A stretch of 64,000 nt of DNA from VRUE01 sp963715455 (lineage in GTDB: Bacteria; Actinomycetota; Thermoleophilia; Solirubrobacterales; 70-9). Position numbers and translations under genes: made by a program. Below the pieces are notes generated by a model. It was not told the DNA's origin and ran no database searches. It saw only the letters and a list, made by a program, of their open reading frames with translations. Numbering within the stretch: the stretch's first letter is position 1; each line of letters begins with the position of its first letter. Shown here piece after piece: positions 8,049 through 16,652 of this stretch. Location: the NCBI GenBank assembly GCA_963715455.1, contig OY970245.1:1798001-1862000 (forward strand). Direction: 5' to 3'.

Positions 8049-8897
8049 TCAGTCCCTCGGATGGGTGATGCGTTCTGCCCGCTGGCGGACTTCTTCGGCA
8101 GCCTCGCGGGTCGCAGCCACAGCCTCGTGCTGGACCGCCGCCACCCCCTCGCTGGGCTTGCCGCCGACGATGTCACGAAAGGCGTTCTTGAAGCGCTCGG
8201 TACGGCGGTCGGGCGGGAAGCGGGCTTCGGCGGCGGTCTGCTTGTTGGGGTTGCTCTCGCTGTAGCGCTTGCGGGCCCAGGCGGACCCTGGCTTGCCGAG
8301 GCGGCAGGCGCCGTAGATGGCGAGCGGCAGGACGAAGAAGCCGATCGTCCCGTGCAGCACGCGCTGCTTGGCGAAGCAGAGCGCCACCATGCCAAAGACG
8401 AAGAGGCCCGCGATGAGGCTGCCGATGACCTCGCTCGGTGAGCTCGTGTCAACGTGGAAGGGTGTGAAGCCGAGCAGTATCAGGACCATGCCAGCTGCGG
8501 CAATCACCGTGGCGTCGATCGAGCTGCGCCCCTCCTCGGCCCAGTAGACGTCGTCAAGGTAGACCCAGAGGGCGAACTCGTCGATCGTTAGCCCGGCGCC
8601 GATGCCGAAGGTAAAGGCGCATATCTCAAGCCAGGGGCTGTCGCCGAGGGTGGCGAAGCCGACTGTGCCGGCGGCCATCATCGTGACGATGCCGAAGACG
8701 AGGTGGTGCAGGTGGACGCCGCTCTCGCTGACCACGCTGCCGGGCCACCAAGGCACCCTGGGGCTGCGCATCAGCCGGGTGCTCATGCGGATGAAGGCGA
8801 AGGAGAGGATGAAGCCGGTAAAGACGAGGAAGATCCCCTGCTCTTCGTGCTCGACCAGTTGGTCCCAAAACTCGGCGATGATCGATGCCGTTGTCAC
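8049..8897 (-). CDS. Multi-pass membrane protein, unknown function
   Basis: 282 residues from GTG 8897, whose GTGA overlaps the upstream stop, so the two genes are coupled. About six hydrophobic helices can be traced, including IFLVFTGFILSFAFI, HHLVFGIVTMMAAG, ICAFTFGIGAGLTIDEFAL, AAAGMVLILLGF, LIAGLFVFGMVALCF and TIGFFVLPLAIYGA. The histidine pair in GVHLHHLVFG and the acidic pair in TIDEFALWVYLDD lie near membrane borders. The C-terminal 70 residues are soluble and charged. A longer reading from 9023 would overlap the upstream gene and is rejected. Confidence 0.65.
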   Translation of the reverse strand: MTTASIIAEFWDQLVEHEEQGIFLVFTGFILSFAFIRMSTRLMRSPRVPWWPGSVVSESGVHLHHLVFGIVTMMAAGTVGFATLGDSPWLEICAFTFGIGAGLTIDEFALWVYLDDVYWAEEGRSSIDATVIAAAGMVLILLGFTPFHVDTSSPSEVIGSLIAGLFVFGMVALCFAKQRVLHGTIGFFVLPLAIYGACRLGKPGSAWARKRYSESNPNKQTAAEARFPPDRRTERFKNAFRDIVGGKPSEGVAAVQHEAVAATREAAEEVRQRAERITHPRD

Positions 8898-9637
8898 GAT
8901 CCCGGCTCTGAGTGTAGTTCGACCAGGGCCCCCTTCTCGCGAATCCGGTTGACCGTAAGCAGCACCGCCGCTACCGCGAAAAACGGGGTGAAGGCGAGGT
9001 TGGAGAGCACGTCGGCCAACCACTTGGAAAGCAGTGTCTCGCCGAGCAGGTCATGGGCCAGCTCAGTGGCGAGGTTGGTGAGGGTGTCACCGACGAGCTC
9101 GATCGGGATCATGACTGCCGCGATCAGCAGAAACTTGCCGCGCACCAGCTGCACGCTGCGAGCCAGCGCGGCGCGAACGCCACGATGCTCGATCTCGACC
9201 ACGGGAGCGGCGAGGGAGAGCCAGACGAAAGCGAGGATGCCGGGCACGACAAAGAGCACCAGCCCGACGGCGACGGCGAAGCCGTAGATGAAGTCGATCG
9301 CGATCAGTGGCCCGTAGTTGACCATGCGAGCCGTCTCGCGCAGGGAGGGTGGTCGGTCGCCGTGGGGATGGGTGAGCGAGATCGCCACCGCGCCGGTGTA
9401 GAAGACCTCCCCGACCAGGCCGGTGGCCGCTAGGGCAATCACCGCCGCCGCGGCGGCGGTGAGCTCGATCATGCTGTCGACGTCAAAGGAGCCGATCTCG
9501 GCCTGCACGGCGAGTGCGTGGATGAAGCCGAGCGGGATGAAGACGATCAAGGCCAGCAGCAGCAGCGATGGCGCCCAGCGCACGTAGGTACGCCCGATCT
9601 GGGCATACATGGAGAGGATCTCCGCGCGACGACTCAC
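8894..9637 (-). CDS. Multi-pass membrane protein (YciC/glycerophosphodiesterase-membrane-domain-like)
   Basis: 247 residues from GTG 9637. The pattern is typical of the YciC-like group: an N-terminal amphipathic stretch, an early helix (APSLLLLALIVFIPLGFI), a long middle part, FVVPGILAFVWLSLAAPVV, and the segment RGVRAALARSVQLVRGKFL that marks this fold. Similar domains precede catalytic domains in some membrane phosphodiesterases, but no catalytic part is fused here. It is in a (-) run with the zinc-binding protein upstream and the membrane protein downstream. Confidence 0.65.
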   Translation of the reverse strand: MSRRAEILSMYAQIGRTYVRWAPSLLLLALIVFIPLGFIHALAVQAEIGSFDVDSMIELTAAAAAVIALAATGLVGEVFYTGAVAISLTHPHGDRPPSLRETARMVNYGPLIAIDFIYGFAVAVGLVLFVVPGILAFVWLSLAAPVVEIEHRGVRAALARSVQLVRGKFLLIAAVMIPIELVGDTLTNLATELAHDLLGETLLSKWLADVLSNLAFTPFFAVAAVLLTVNRIREKGALVELHSEPGS

Positions 9638-9638
9638 G

Positions 9639-9971
9639 TCAGCGGTGGCGTCGCCGGCCGGAGGGGCGGCGGCCCCGCTCGGTCAGCTTCGCTTGAGCCG
9701 ACTCACCCACGGGGACGCGCCGGGCATCGCCCAGGTCGGGAATCAGCAGTTCTTCGGCACAGCGACGGTGCCAGTGGTGGTGTTCGCTGCCGCCTAGGCG
9801 GAAGACGTACTGGACGACGACGTGCTCACTGCCGATCTCGATCTCGCCGTGGCAGGCCGGACAGCGGTAGAGCTTGCGCGAGATGCCGCGAATCAGCCAG
9901 GCCTCATCGCCCTCATCGGTGAGGCCGCGCACACTCCAGCGTTTGTCGGGCAGCCCGGCGAGCCCGCCCAT
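9639..9971 (-). CDS. Small zinc-binding-type protein
   Basis: 110 residues. The centre is a conserved cysteine/histidine cluster, YRCPACHGEIEIGSEHVVVQ followed by HHHWHRRCAEELL, giving CxxC plus later His and Cys ligands for one zinc. The same pattern is known from small actinobacterial proteins often mislabelled ATP/GTP-binding. The C-terminus is basic. It starts at ATG 9971, four bases from the next (-) gene upstream, in the same small operon. DNA or RNA binding is conceivable but unproved. Confidence 0.6.
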   Translation of the reverse strand: MGGLAGLPDKRWSVRGLTDEGDEAWLIRGISRKLYRCPACHGEIEIGSEHVVVQYVFRLGGSEHHHWHRRCAEELLIPDLGDARRVPVGESAQAKLTERGRRPSGRRRHR

Positions 9972-9974
9972 GGG

Positions 9975-10358
9975 TCAGCGCCTTGAGAGCCAGGCGAAGC
10001 CAGCGGCCATCGCCAGGTTCGCAACGCCCGCCAGCCGCAAGGCCGCCTTGGCGCCCGGTCGGTTGATCGCCGGCGACTCAGCCCAGATCGCATCGGTGGC
10101 GATCTCGGTGCCACGCAGCCAGGCCAGTGCCCACCAGTCGCGTGGCTCGTTGCGCCGATCGGCGATTGCGTGGGCGGCGGCAAAGGTGAGCCAGATCGGC
10201 GCGCAGCGGCGAAAGAGGTGTTCCGCCTCGGGGGTGGGGTGGTCGTGCCCGAGTACCTTGAGGGTCGTCGCGGGCGCGAGCAGGGCGGAGCCGCCGAGCA
10301 CCAGGTCGAAGGCGATCATGCTGCGGTTGTGGAGGCGCAGTGCTTCTTCGAGATCCAT
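9975..10358 (-). CDS. Small membrane protein
   Basis: 127 residues from ATG 10358, preferred over a longer frame to 10418 because MDLEEALRLHNRSMIAFDLV is a natural start. Three hydrophobic stretches (FDLVLGGSALLAPA, PIWLTFAAAHAIAD, ALRLAGVANLAMAAGFAWL) suggest three or four membrane helices. It is divergent from the RpiR-type regulator, with about 20 bases between starts, so the promoters must overlap. No named family is recognised. Confidence 0.55.
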   Translation of the reverse strand: MDLEEALRLHNRSMIAFDLVLGGSALLAPATTLKVLGHDHPTPEAEHLFRRCAPIWLTFAAAHAIADRRNEPRDWWALAWLRGTEIATDAIWAESPAINRPGAKAALRLAGVANLAMAAGFAWLSRR

Positions 10359-10378
10359 CGCAAGCGCAATCCAACCAG

Positions 10379-11311
10379 ATGACGGAGAACGACGCGGGCA
10401 GAACGGTTCACCGATCATTGGAAGGGAAAGGCGAAGGTCCGACGAATCTGATCGCCGTGACCAAGACCGCGACCAAGACCGCCCCTCAGCTCAAGAGTCT
10501 TTCCGAGTACATCCAGGAGCGCTTCGATGAGTTCTCGCGCTCGCAGAAGGATGTTGCTCGCTACATCGTCGACCATCTCGACGAGGCAGCCTTCCTCACC
10601 GCCGAGGAGCTGGCCCGGAGAGCGAGCACCTCGTCATCGACGGTGGTGCGCTTCTCCCAGGCCCTCGGCTTCGAGGGTTACCCCGAGCTGCAGCAGGCGG
10701 CGATCGAGGAGTACCGCACGATCGGTGCGGCCAGCGGCAGTGCCAGCGCCGGAGCGCTCTTCTCCTTCGATCATTCCGAGCTTGAGGGCTCGCTGGGTGC
10801 GGATTACGCCAACCTCGAGGAAACGGCGCGCAAGCTGACCCGCGAGCAGGTCGACGGCGCGGTCGCCGCGTTGGCCGAAGCGCAGCGCGTGGTCATCGTC
10901 GGCGTCGACCAGATGGCCTTCTTCGCCAGTTATTTGCGGCACACCCTGAGCCTGCTCGACATCCGCGCCGAGATCGTCGCCAGCACCGGTGGTGAATCCC
11001 TGCAGCGGTTGGGCCGGATCGACGACGAAACGCTGGTCATCATCCTCTCCTCGGGCCGCGCCCATCCCCTGTTGCTGCGGGCGATGAAGCTGGCCCTGCA
11101 CCGCGGCGCCCGCACGCTCGCTGTCTCCGACGCTTCTATGTCAGAGGTCGGCGAGCACGCCGAGCTGACCCTCTACTACTCCTCCAACAGCCCTTCCTTC
11201 GCCCGCTCCAACACGGCTTTGATGGCGCTTGTCCAGGCTCTGGCCCACGGCCTCTACGCCCGCGACGAAGACAGCCACAAAGACCGTATCCGTGCCTACA
11301 AGCTCAAGTAG
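10379..11311 (+). CDS. RpiR/MurR-family transcriptional regulator
   Basis: About 310 residues. The N-terminal HTH region is recognisable in RSQKDVARYIVDHLDEAAFL followed by TAEELARRASTSSSTVVRFS, the RpiR recognition helix. The C-terminal half is a SIS sugar-phosphate-binding domain: VVIVGVDQMAFFASYLRHTL, then VIILSSGRAHPLLLRAMKLA. RpiR proteins sense phosphosugars. It starts at ATG 10379; GTG 10457 is an alternative. It lies 24 bases before pdxS in the same direction, so it may regulate PLP synthesis or merely share transcription. Confidence 0.85.
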   Translation: MTENDAGRTVHRSLEGKGEGPTNLIAVTKTATKTAPQLKSLSEYIQERFDEFSRSQKDVARYIVDHLDEAAFLTAEELARRASTSSSTVVRFSQALGFEGYPELQQAAIEEYRTIGAASGSASAGALFSFDHSELEGSLGADYANLEETARKLTREQVDGAVAALAEAQRVVIVGVDQMAFFASYLRHTLSLLDIRAEIVASTGGESLQRLGRIDDETLVIILSSGRAHPLLLRAMKLALHRGARTLAVSDASMSEVGEHAELTLYYSSNSPSFARSNTALMALVQALAHGLYARDEDSHKDRIRAYKLK

Positions 11312-11335
11312 CTCCGGCGCGTAGTATTCGCTCCC

Positions 11336-12223
11336 GTGACGGAGCGAGCGACATTCCGGCTGAAGACCGGCCTGGCGGAGATGCTGAAGGGCGGCGTGAT
11401 CATGGACGTGGTCACGCCCGAGCAGGCACAGATCGCCGAGGCGGCGGGCGCCTGCGCCGTGATGGCGCTCGAGCGGGTGCCGGCCGACATTCGCAAGGAC
11501 GGTGGCGTGGCGCGCATGTCCGATCCGGCGATGATCAAAGGAATCCAGGGGGCAGTGACGATTCCCGTGATGGCCAAGGCGCGTATAGGTCACTTTGCCG
11601 AGGCCCAGATCCTGCAGTCGCTCGAAGTCGACTACATCGATGAGTCGGAGGTCCTGACCCCGGCAGACGAGCACAATCACATCGACAAGTTCGCCTTCCA
11701 GGTGCCCTTTGTCTGCGGCGCTACGAATCTCGGCGAGGCGCTGCGGCGGATCGGCGAGGGTGCAGCGATGATTCGCTCCAAGGGCGAGGCTGGTACCGGC
11801 AACGTGGTCGAGGCGGTCCGTCACATGCGCGAGATCACCTCAGGAATCAAGCGCCTCGCGCAGCTTGGCCCCGAGGAGCTCGCCGGGGCTGCCAAACAGC
11901 ATCAAGCGCCGCTTGAAGTCGTGCGCGAGGTGGCCGATAAGGGCCGCCTGCCCGTGCCCCTCTTCTGCGCTGGCGGCATCGCCACACCGGCCGACGCGGC
12001 GTTGATGATGCAGCTCGGCGCCGAAGGGAACTTCGTCGGCTCGGGCATCTTCAAGAGCGCCGATCCTGAGCGTCGTGCCAAGGCGATTGTCGAGGCGACC
12101 ACGCATTTCAACGATCCCGAGCGGGTGGCGGCGGCCTCGATTGGTCTTGGCGAGGCGATGCCCGGTCTGGAGATCGCCGATTTGGCAGCGGCAGACGCCC
12201 TGCTACAGGACCGCGGAGCCTGA
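11336..12223 (+). CDS. pdxS: Pyridoxal 5'-phosphate synthase subunit PdxS
   Basis: 295 residues, full length. PdxS condenses ribose 5-phosphate, glyceraldehyde 3-phosphate and ammonia into PLP as a dodecamer with PdxT. Signature segments are clear: the N-terminal LKGGVIMDVVTPEQAQIAE, VMALERVPADIRKDGGVARM, the catalytic lysine in PVMAKARIGHF, VDYIDESEVLTPADE, and GEAGTGN. It starts at GTG 11336. The stop (12221-12223) is one base from the apparent CTG start of pdxT, so the subunits are probably made by coupled translation. Confidence 0.97.
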   Translation: MTERATFRLKTGLAEMLKGGVIMDVVTPEQAQIAEAAGACAVMALERVPADIRKDGGVARMSDPAMIKGIQGAVTIPVMAKARIGHFAEAQILQSLEVDYIDESEVLTPADEHNHIDKFAFQVPFVCGATNLGEALRRIGEGAAMIRSKGEAGTGNVVEAVRHMREITSGIKRLAQLGPEELAGAAKQHQAPLEVVREVADKGRLPVPLFCAGGIATPADAALMMQLGAEGNFVGSGIFKSADPERRAKAIVEATTHFNDPERVAAASIGLGEAMPGLEIADLAAADALLQDRGA

Positions 12224-12224
12224 G

Positions 12225-12803
12225 CTGCGCATCGGAGTCCTAGCCGTCCAAGGGGGTTTTGAAGCCCACCTGAAGGTTCTGCGGCAGCTGGGCGCGGAAG
12301 TCAGCGAGGTGCGGGTTCCCGCCGACCTCGACGGGATCGATGGGCTCGTCATCCCCGGCGGCGAGAGCACGACGATCTCGATGGGCATCACCGCTGCTGG
12401 CCTTAGTCGGCCGATCAGGGATCGTCACGCCGCCGGTCTGCCGATATTCGGCACCTGCGCAGGGATGATTCTTTGCGACGACACGCACCTCGAATTGATC
12501 GATGCGACGGTCACCCGCAACGCCTTCGGTCGCCAGCTGCACAGCTTCGAGGCCGACCTCGAGGTCGAGGGACTCGGCGACGAGGCGCTGCGCGCGGTCT
12601 TCATCCGAGCACCCTGGGTGCAGCGCTGCGGGCCTGGGGTAGAAGTGCTTGCCTCATACGAGGGCCACCCCGTGACGATCCGCGAAGGGTCGGTCCTGGC
12701 CTGCGCGTTCCACCCGGAGTTGACGGACGATCCCCGGCTTCATGCCTATTTCATGGCGATGACTACGAGCTCACAAGCGAGCAGGAAGGAGGCGGCGACG
12801 TGA
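12225..12803 (+). CDS. pdxT: Pyridoxal 5'-phosphate synthase glutaminase subunit PdxT
   Basis: 192 residues. PdxT hydrolyses glutamine and channels ammonia to PdxS. The class I glutaminase signs are present: N-terminal RIGVLAVQGGFEAH, VIPGGEST, nucleophile Cys in FGTCAGMI, and the His/Glu pair in FHPEL. No ATG, GTG or TTG lies near the conserved start; a CTG at 12225 aligns exactly with the family's initial Met, so CTG initiation is the best reading. The next canonical codon upstream in frame is deep inside pdxS. The stop overlaps the aminopeptidase GTG. Confidence 0.93.
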   Translation: MRIGVLAVQGGFEAHLKVLRQLGAEVSEVRVPADLDGIDGLVIPGGESTTISMGITAAGLSRPIRDRHAAGLPIFGTCAGMILCDDTHLELIDATVTRNAFGRQLHSFEADLEVEGLGDEALRAVFIRAPWVQRCGPGVEVLASYEGHPVTIREGSVLACAFHPELTDDPRLHAYFMAMTTSSQASRKEAAT

Positions 12804-13903
12804 GGGACCCCCGGGCGACGAACCTGGCGAAAATCCTGGTCGGCTACTCAACCGCGGTGAAGGAGGGCGAGGTCGTCTCGATCAACGGTGATGTCGGCGC
12901 CGAGCCGTTGCTGCGCGCGATCTACGAGGAGGTACTGAAGGTCGGCGCACATCCAATTCTCAACGTCGGCCTCGACGGCCTGGCGGCGACTTATTACCAG
13001 CACGCCAGCGACGAGCAACTAGCGTGGATCTCGCCGCTGATGGAGTGGACGGTCGAGAACGCCGACGTGCGCATCGGCGTCGGCGCCAGCGCCAACACGC
13101 GCGAGCTCTCTGCTGTTCCGCCCGAGCGACAGACCCGCCGCCAGACGGCAACCGGCCCGGTGCTCAACCGGATGATGGAGCGCAGCGCGGCGGGCGAGTT
13201 TCGCTGGTGCTACACGCTTTACCCCACCAACGCCTACGCCTCTGGGGCAGAGATGAGCCTCGCCGACTACGAGGATTTCTACTTCGGCGCCTGTCTCGCC
13301 GACGACGGCGATCCCCTGACCGCCTGGCAGCGCGCCTCGACCGAGACTAAACGCCTTGCCGAGTGGGTCGAGGGGCACGAGGAGGTGCACATCACCGCGC
13401 CGGGCACCGACATCACGCTCGGCATCGCGAACCGCAAGTTCATTCCCTGCGACGGGCGCCACAACATGCCTGACGGTGAGTTCTTCACCGGACCCGTCGA
13501 GGACTCGGTCGAAGGGGAGGTGACCTTCCACCTACCCGCTGTGATCGGTGGCCGCGAGGTCTCCGGTGTGCGCCTGCGTTTCGAGTCGGGAAAGGTCGTA
13601 GACGCCAGCGCTGAGCGCGGCGAGGAGTTCCTCATCCAACTGCTCGATACCGACGAGGGCGCTCGCCGGCTGGGTGAGCTCGGCATCGGCACCAACTATG
13701 CGATCGACCGCGGCACGCTCGAGGTACTGCTCGACGAGAAGATCGGCGGCACGGTGCACATGGCGGTCGGCAAGTCCTATCCCGAGTCGGGCGGGGTCAA
13801 CGACTCAGCCGTGCATACCGACCTGGTTTGCGACCTGCGCTTGGGTGGCAAGATCGAAGTCGACGGGACCGACTTCCAGGTGGACGGAAGGTTCGTCGTT
13901 TGA
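12800..13903 (+). CDS. M29-family aminopeptidase (AmpS/aminopeptidase T)
   Basis: 367 residues from GTG 12800, overlapping the pdxT stop as GTGA and behind AAGGAGG; a longer frame from 12473 is only the pdxT shadow. M29 features are visible: PDGEFFTGPVEDSVEG with metal-binding Glu, GTNYAIDR, and HMAVGKSYPESGGVNDSAVH with the metal-binding His and Asp near the C-terminus. These are cytosolic dinuclear-metal enzymes that remove N-terminal amino acids. Its operon link with pdxST has no obvious metabolic reason. Confidence 0.92.
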   Translation: MRDPRATNLAKILVGYSTAVKEGEVVSINGDVGAEPLLRAIYEEVLKVGAHPILNVGLDGLAATYYQHASDEQLAWISPLMEWTVENADVRIGVGASANTRELSAVPPERQTRRQTATGPVLNRMMERSAAGEFRWCYTLYPTNAYASGAEMSLADYEDFYFGACLADDGDPLTAWQRASTETKRLAEWVEGHEEVHITAPGTDITLGIANRKFIPCDGRHNMPDGEFFTGPVEDSVEGEVTFHLPAVIGGREVSGVRLRFESGKVVDASAERGEEFLIQLLDTDEGARRLGELGIGTNYAIDRGTLEVLLDEKIGGTVHMAVGKSYPESGGVNDSAVHTDLVCDLRLGGKIEVDGTDFQVDGRFVV

Positions 13904-13919
13904 GCGAGCCCTGAGCGGC

Positions 13920-15341
13920 CTAGGACCAGATCAGGAAGGCGATGAATGCCGCGACGATCGCGATCGCCGCGATCACCGGCAGGACGAACTTTCTCAACGG
14001 GGCGTTCCAGCCGTGGTTTCGCACTTTCCACAGTGCCCAGAGGCTGGTCAGAACTAGTCCTACGCTGACCGCCACCAGGAAGACGAAGCTCAGCGCGTTG
14101 TCTTTTTCGGTCGGGACTTCCACGTTTGCGCCGAAGAGGCTCGCGATCAGTGTTGGGATCAGCACGACCGACGTTATGAACCCAGCGAAGAACTGAAAGC
14201 GCTCTGCTTGCTTCTGGTTGTAGTCGGCGAGCGCTTGCCTGACGATCTGAGAGGCCAGCCGGCAGTCCTTGTAGAGGGAGCGGACCTCGTCCCGGGCAAG
14301 GTCGTACCGCCTCTCCACTTCGGGTGGCGCGAGGTTCTCGGCCACCGGCGGGGTGTCGCCGGCGACACCCCCGAAGCGTCGCAGGACGAGCGAGATCGTC
14401 TGGTCGAGTTCCTGCGCGATCTCGGACAGCCGGTCGGCTCGCTCGGCGGTGAGACGTACCAGTCGCCGAAGCTCCTGTGGCCGAGGCTGTGTCTGGCCTC
14501 GGCCGGGACTGGTCAATCCGCGCGCCTCACTCTCGCCCTCGGCGAGGATCTTGCGGATCTCGTACGACACCCCGCGCGCCGTCGTCGCCTGATGGATGCC
14601 GATCGACTCGGCGAGCTGGCGGCCGCTCGGCATCGCTCGCAGAGGCAGGAACCTCCTTGGCACGATCAGGTCCACCTGGTTGAGAAGCGAGCACATCGAG
14701 GGATCCTCGTGATCCACATGAGTGCCGCAAGGGCGATCGGGGAGGCGCACCGTGATCACAACGTTCTTGACCACCGCGACGATCATTCGCAGCGTCACGT
14801 ATGACCCGCTGGACTGGCGCGCTTCCGGTGCGTCGGGCAGGAAGCCGACGGCGGGGAAAGCCGTCAGTCGATCGCCGGTGGTCACCTTCTCGAGCTTGCT
14901 GCCAGCCTCGTCGTCCGGCGCCACGTCGCGAATCGTTCCCAGGACACCCCTCGTGTAGACGTACGGAAGGGCACGCAGGAATCTGCTGGTGGGGGGCTCG
15001 TCGTCGGCAAGGCACGGCTTGGGGGGCTCGATGCCCAGCGCCTTGAGCACCGCTCTCATCTTGGTCCAGTCCACCTCCGGGTTTGGCATGGACTTCCAGA
15101 TGTCGAGCGAGCCAGAGAACCATTCGTACTCGACCTCGGTCAAGGAAGCGAGGGAGGTCTCGAGCCAAACCGTGTTTTCCTTCTTGGTGGCCTTGCGCAG
15201 CTTCTTTCGACCTTCGTCGCTGCACGGGTTGGGGACCTCGGTGTACTCGGGGCCATTCCAAACCGTGGCCCAGTCCGGCCGCAGCCACACACAGCCACTC
15301 ACGAGGGGTTCGTCACTGCCGTTGACGAGCCCTCGATTCAC
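13920..15341 (-). CDS. CorA-like divalent-cation transporter with GAN motif
   Basis: 473 residues, longer than classical CorA (about 316-370). The C-terminal part has the CorA layout: a long coiled helix ending in FQFFAGFITSVVLIPTLIAS, the loop LFGANVEVP, then a second helix FVFLVAVSVGLVLTSLWAL. The signature GMN is replaced by GAN. A third helix (PVIAAIAIVAAFIAFLIW) extends the end. The roughly 250-residue N-terminal domain is divergent and basic. It starts at GTG 15341. Mg2+ or other ion transport is inferred from the fold; the changed selectivity loop leaves the ion uncertain. Confidence 0.8.
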   Translation of the reverse strand: MNRGLVNGSDEPLVSGCVWLRPDWATVWNGPEYTEVPNPCSDEGRKKLRKATKKENTVWLETSLASLTEVEYEWFSGSLDIWKSMPNPEVDWTKMRAVLKALGIEPPKPCLADDEPPTSRFLRALPYVYTRGVLGTIRDVAPDDEAGSKLEKVTTGDRLTAFPAVGFLPDAPEARQSSGSYVTLRMIVAVVKNVVITVRLPDRPCGTHVDHEDPSMCSLLNQVDLIVPRRFLPLRAMPSGRQLAESIGIHQATTARGVSYEIRKILAEGESEARGLTSPGRGQTQPRPQELRRLVRLTAERADRLSEIAQELDQTISLVLRRFGGVAGDTPPVAENLAPPEVERRYDLARDEVRSLYKDCRLASQIVRQALADYNQKQAERFQFFAGFITSVVLIPTLIASLFGANVEVPTEKDNALSFVFLVAVSVGLVLTSLWALWKVRNHGWNAPLRKFVLPVIAAIAIVAAFIAFLIWS

Positions 15342-15399
15342 GGGTGAGAGGCTATCTAATAAAAAAGTGTGCTGAGTAAGGTTGGGAGCGGCCAGCTGC

Positions 15400-15846
15400 C
15401 TACTGGTTGGGGATCGGCGATCCCGCCAAGAAGAAGAACCAGATAGTCAGACAGACGGCGGCGAGCAGCACGGAGCCCATCAGCACCGCCTCGACCACGG
15501 TCGTTTCGTCCGGCGCTGGGGGCGTATCACGCAGGCTCTTCAGCCAGGTGGGGCGCATCGGGGTCAGGCGATTGGTGCCAGTGATCTGTATGTAGAGCCG
15601 GTTAAGGCGGCCGATCAGCCAGGCGATCAAGAGGATCGAGACGATGATGCCGGCGGCGACGACGAAGTAGGGGCCCTCGCTGGGGAACTGGGTATGGGAG
15701 ACCTTGGAGCCGATGTAGATCCAGCTCAGCGGAATCGCGGTCCAGAGCGAAAGCGCCGCTAGCAGCATGGCGAGGAAGACAAGGCTCGCGGCCAGGGTCT
15801 TGGCCGGTCCCGCTCTATGGGAGTCGGTGGCCATTTCCACATTCAT
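15400..15846 (-). CDS. Small membrane protein, unknown function
   Basis: 148 residues, ATG 15846 (a second Met at residue 5 is equally possible). Three hydrophobic helices are clear: LAASLVFLAMLLAALSLW, YFVVAAGIIVSILLIAWLIG and VLMGSVLLAAVCLTIWFFFL. It is divergent from yebC with only 12 bases between starts, so the two promoters lie inside each other's coding or leader DNA. No family is recognised. Confidence 0.55.
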   Translation of the reverse strand: MNVEMATDSHRAGPAKTLAASLVFLAMLLAALSLWTAIPLSWIYIGSKVSHTQFPSEGPYFVVAAGIIVSILLIAWLIGRLNRLYIQITGTNRLTPMRPTWLKSLRDTPPAPDETTVVEAVLMGSVLLAAVCLTIWFFFLAGSPIPNQ

Positions 15847-15858
15847 AGAATGGCAGCT

Positions 15859-16617
15859 ATGTCAGGACACTCGAAGTGGTCTTCCATTAAGCACAAGAAG
15901 GGCGCTGCGGATGCCAAGCGCGGCAAGCTCTTCACCAAGCTGGCTCGGGCGATCACCGTTGCGGCACGAGACGGAGGCGGCGATCCAGATGGCAATGCCG
16001 CATTGGCCACCGCGATCCAGAAGGCCCGCGATGCTTCGATGCCGAAGGACAACATTCAGCGCGCGATCGACCGCGGCAGTGGCGTTGGCAGCGACGCTGA
16101 TGCAATCGAGCAGATCCTCTTCGAGGGCTATGGCCCGGGTGGGGCGGCTGTCCTTGTCGAGGCGCTGACCGACAACCGCAACCGCACCACCGCTGACGTG
16201 CGTCACGCCTTCACCAAGCACCACGGCAATCTCGGCGAGCCGGGCTCGGTCGCCTGGATCTTCGAGAAACGCGGTGTGGTCGTAGTCGACGGCGGCCGCT
16301 ACGGCGAGGATGATCTGATCGTTGCGATCGATGCCGGGGCTGAGGACGTGCGTGAGGACGGCGAGCAGCTGCGGGTGATCTGCGAGCCGAGTGACCTCGG
16401 CGCTGTGGGCGAGGCGTTGGCGGGGGCTGGGGTGGAGGTTCAGTCGGCAGAGGTGACGATGGAGCCGAAGAACACGGTCGTAGTCAAGGGGACCGATGCG
16501 GAATGGTTGCTGAAACTGGTTGACGCGCTGGAGGACCACGACGACGTCAACGAGGTCCACGCCAACTTCGACGTGCCGGCGGAGATCATCGAGAAGCTGG
16601 CTGCTCAGGCGGCGTAG
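15859..16617 (+). CDS. yebC: YebC/TACO1-family protein
   Basis: 252 residues from ATG 15859, giving the family start SGHSKWSSIKHKKGAADAKR. ATG 15850 is possible but adds residues not usual in the family. Other signatures: GDPDGNAALATAIQKARDA, MPKDNIQRAID, and the acidic YGPGGAAVLVEALTDN. YebC-type proteins act in transcription and in translation of proline-rich stretches. TAGAAT at 15846-15851 could be a -10 box, which would place the transcript start at the ATG (leaderless). It precedes ruvC, as in many bacteria. Confidence 0.95.
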   Translation: MSGHSKWSSIKHKKGAADAKRGKLFTKLARAITVAARDGGGDPDGNAALATAIQKARDASMPKDNIQRAIDRGSGVGSDADAIEQILFEGYGPGGAAVLVEALTDNRNRTTADVRHAFTKHHGNLGEPGSVAWIFEKRGVVVVDGGRYGEDDLIVAIDAGAEDVREDGEQLRVICEPSDLGAVGEALAGAGVEVQSAEVTMEPKNTVVVKGTDAEWLLKLVDALEDHDDVNEVHANFDVPAEIIEKLAAQAA

Positions 16618-16652
16618 CGGAAGGCATCCGAGGCTCTTTCCAGAATCATTCC

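Noticed and set aside
12473..13903. A 476-residue aminopeptidase reading
   Set aside because: The first 109 codons are a shadow of pdxT; GTG 12800 has a strong ribosome site.
15345..15399. An rRNA or tRNA gene in the AT-rich gap between two minus-strand genes
   Set aside because: No cloverleaf or rRNA pattern; it is simply a short promoter-like AT-rich stretch.
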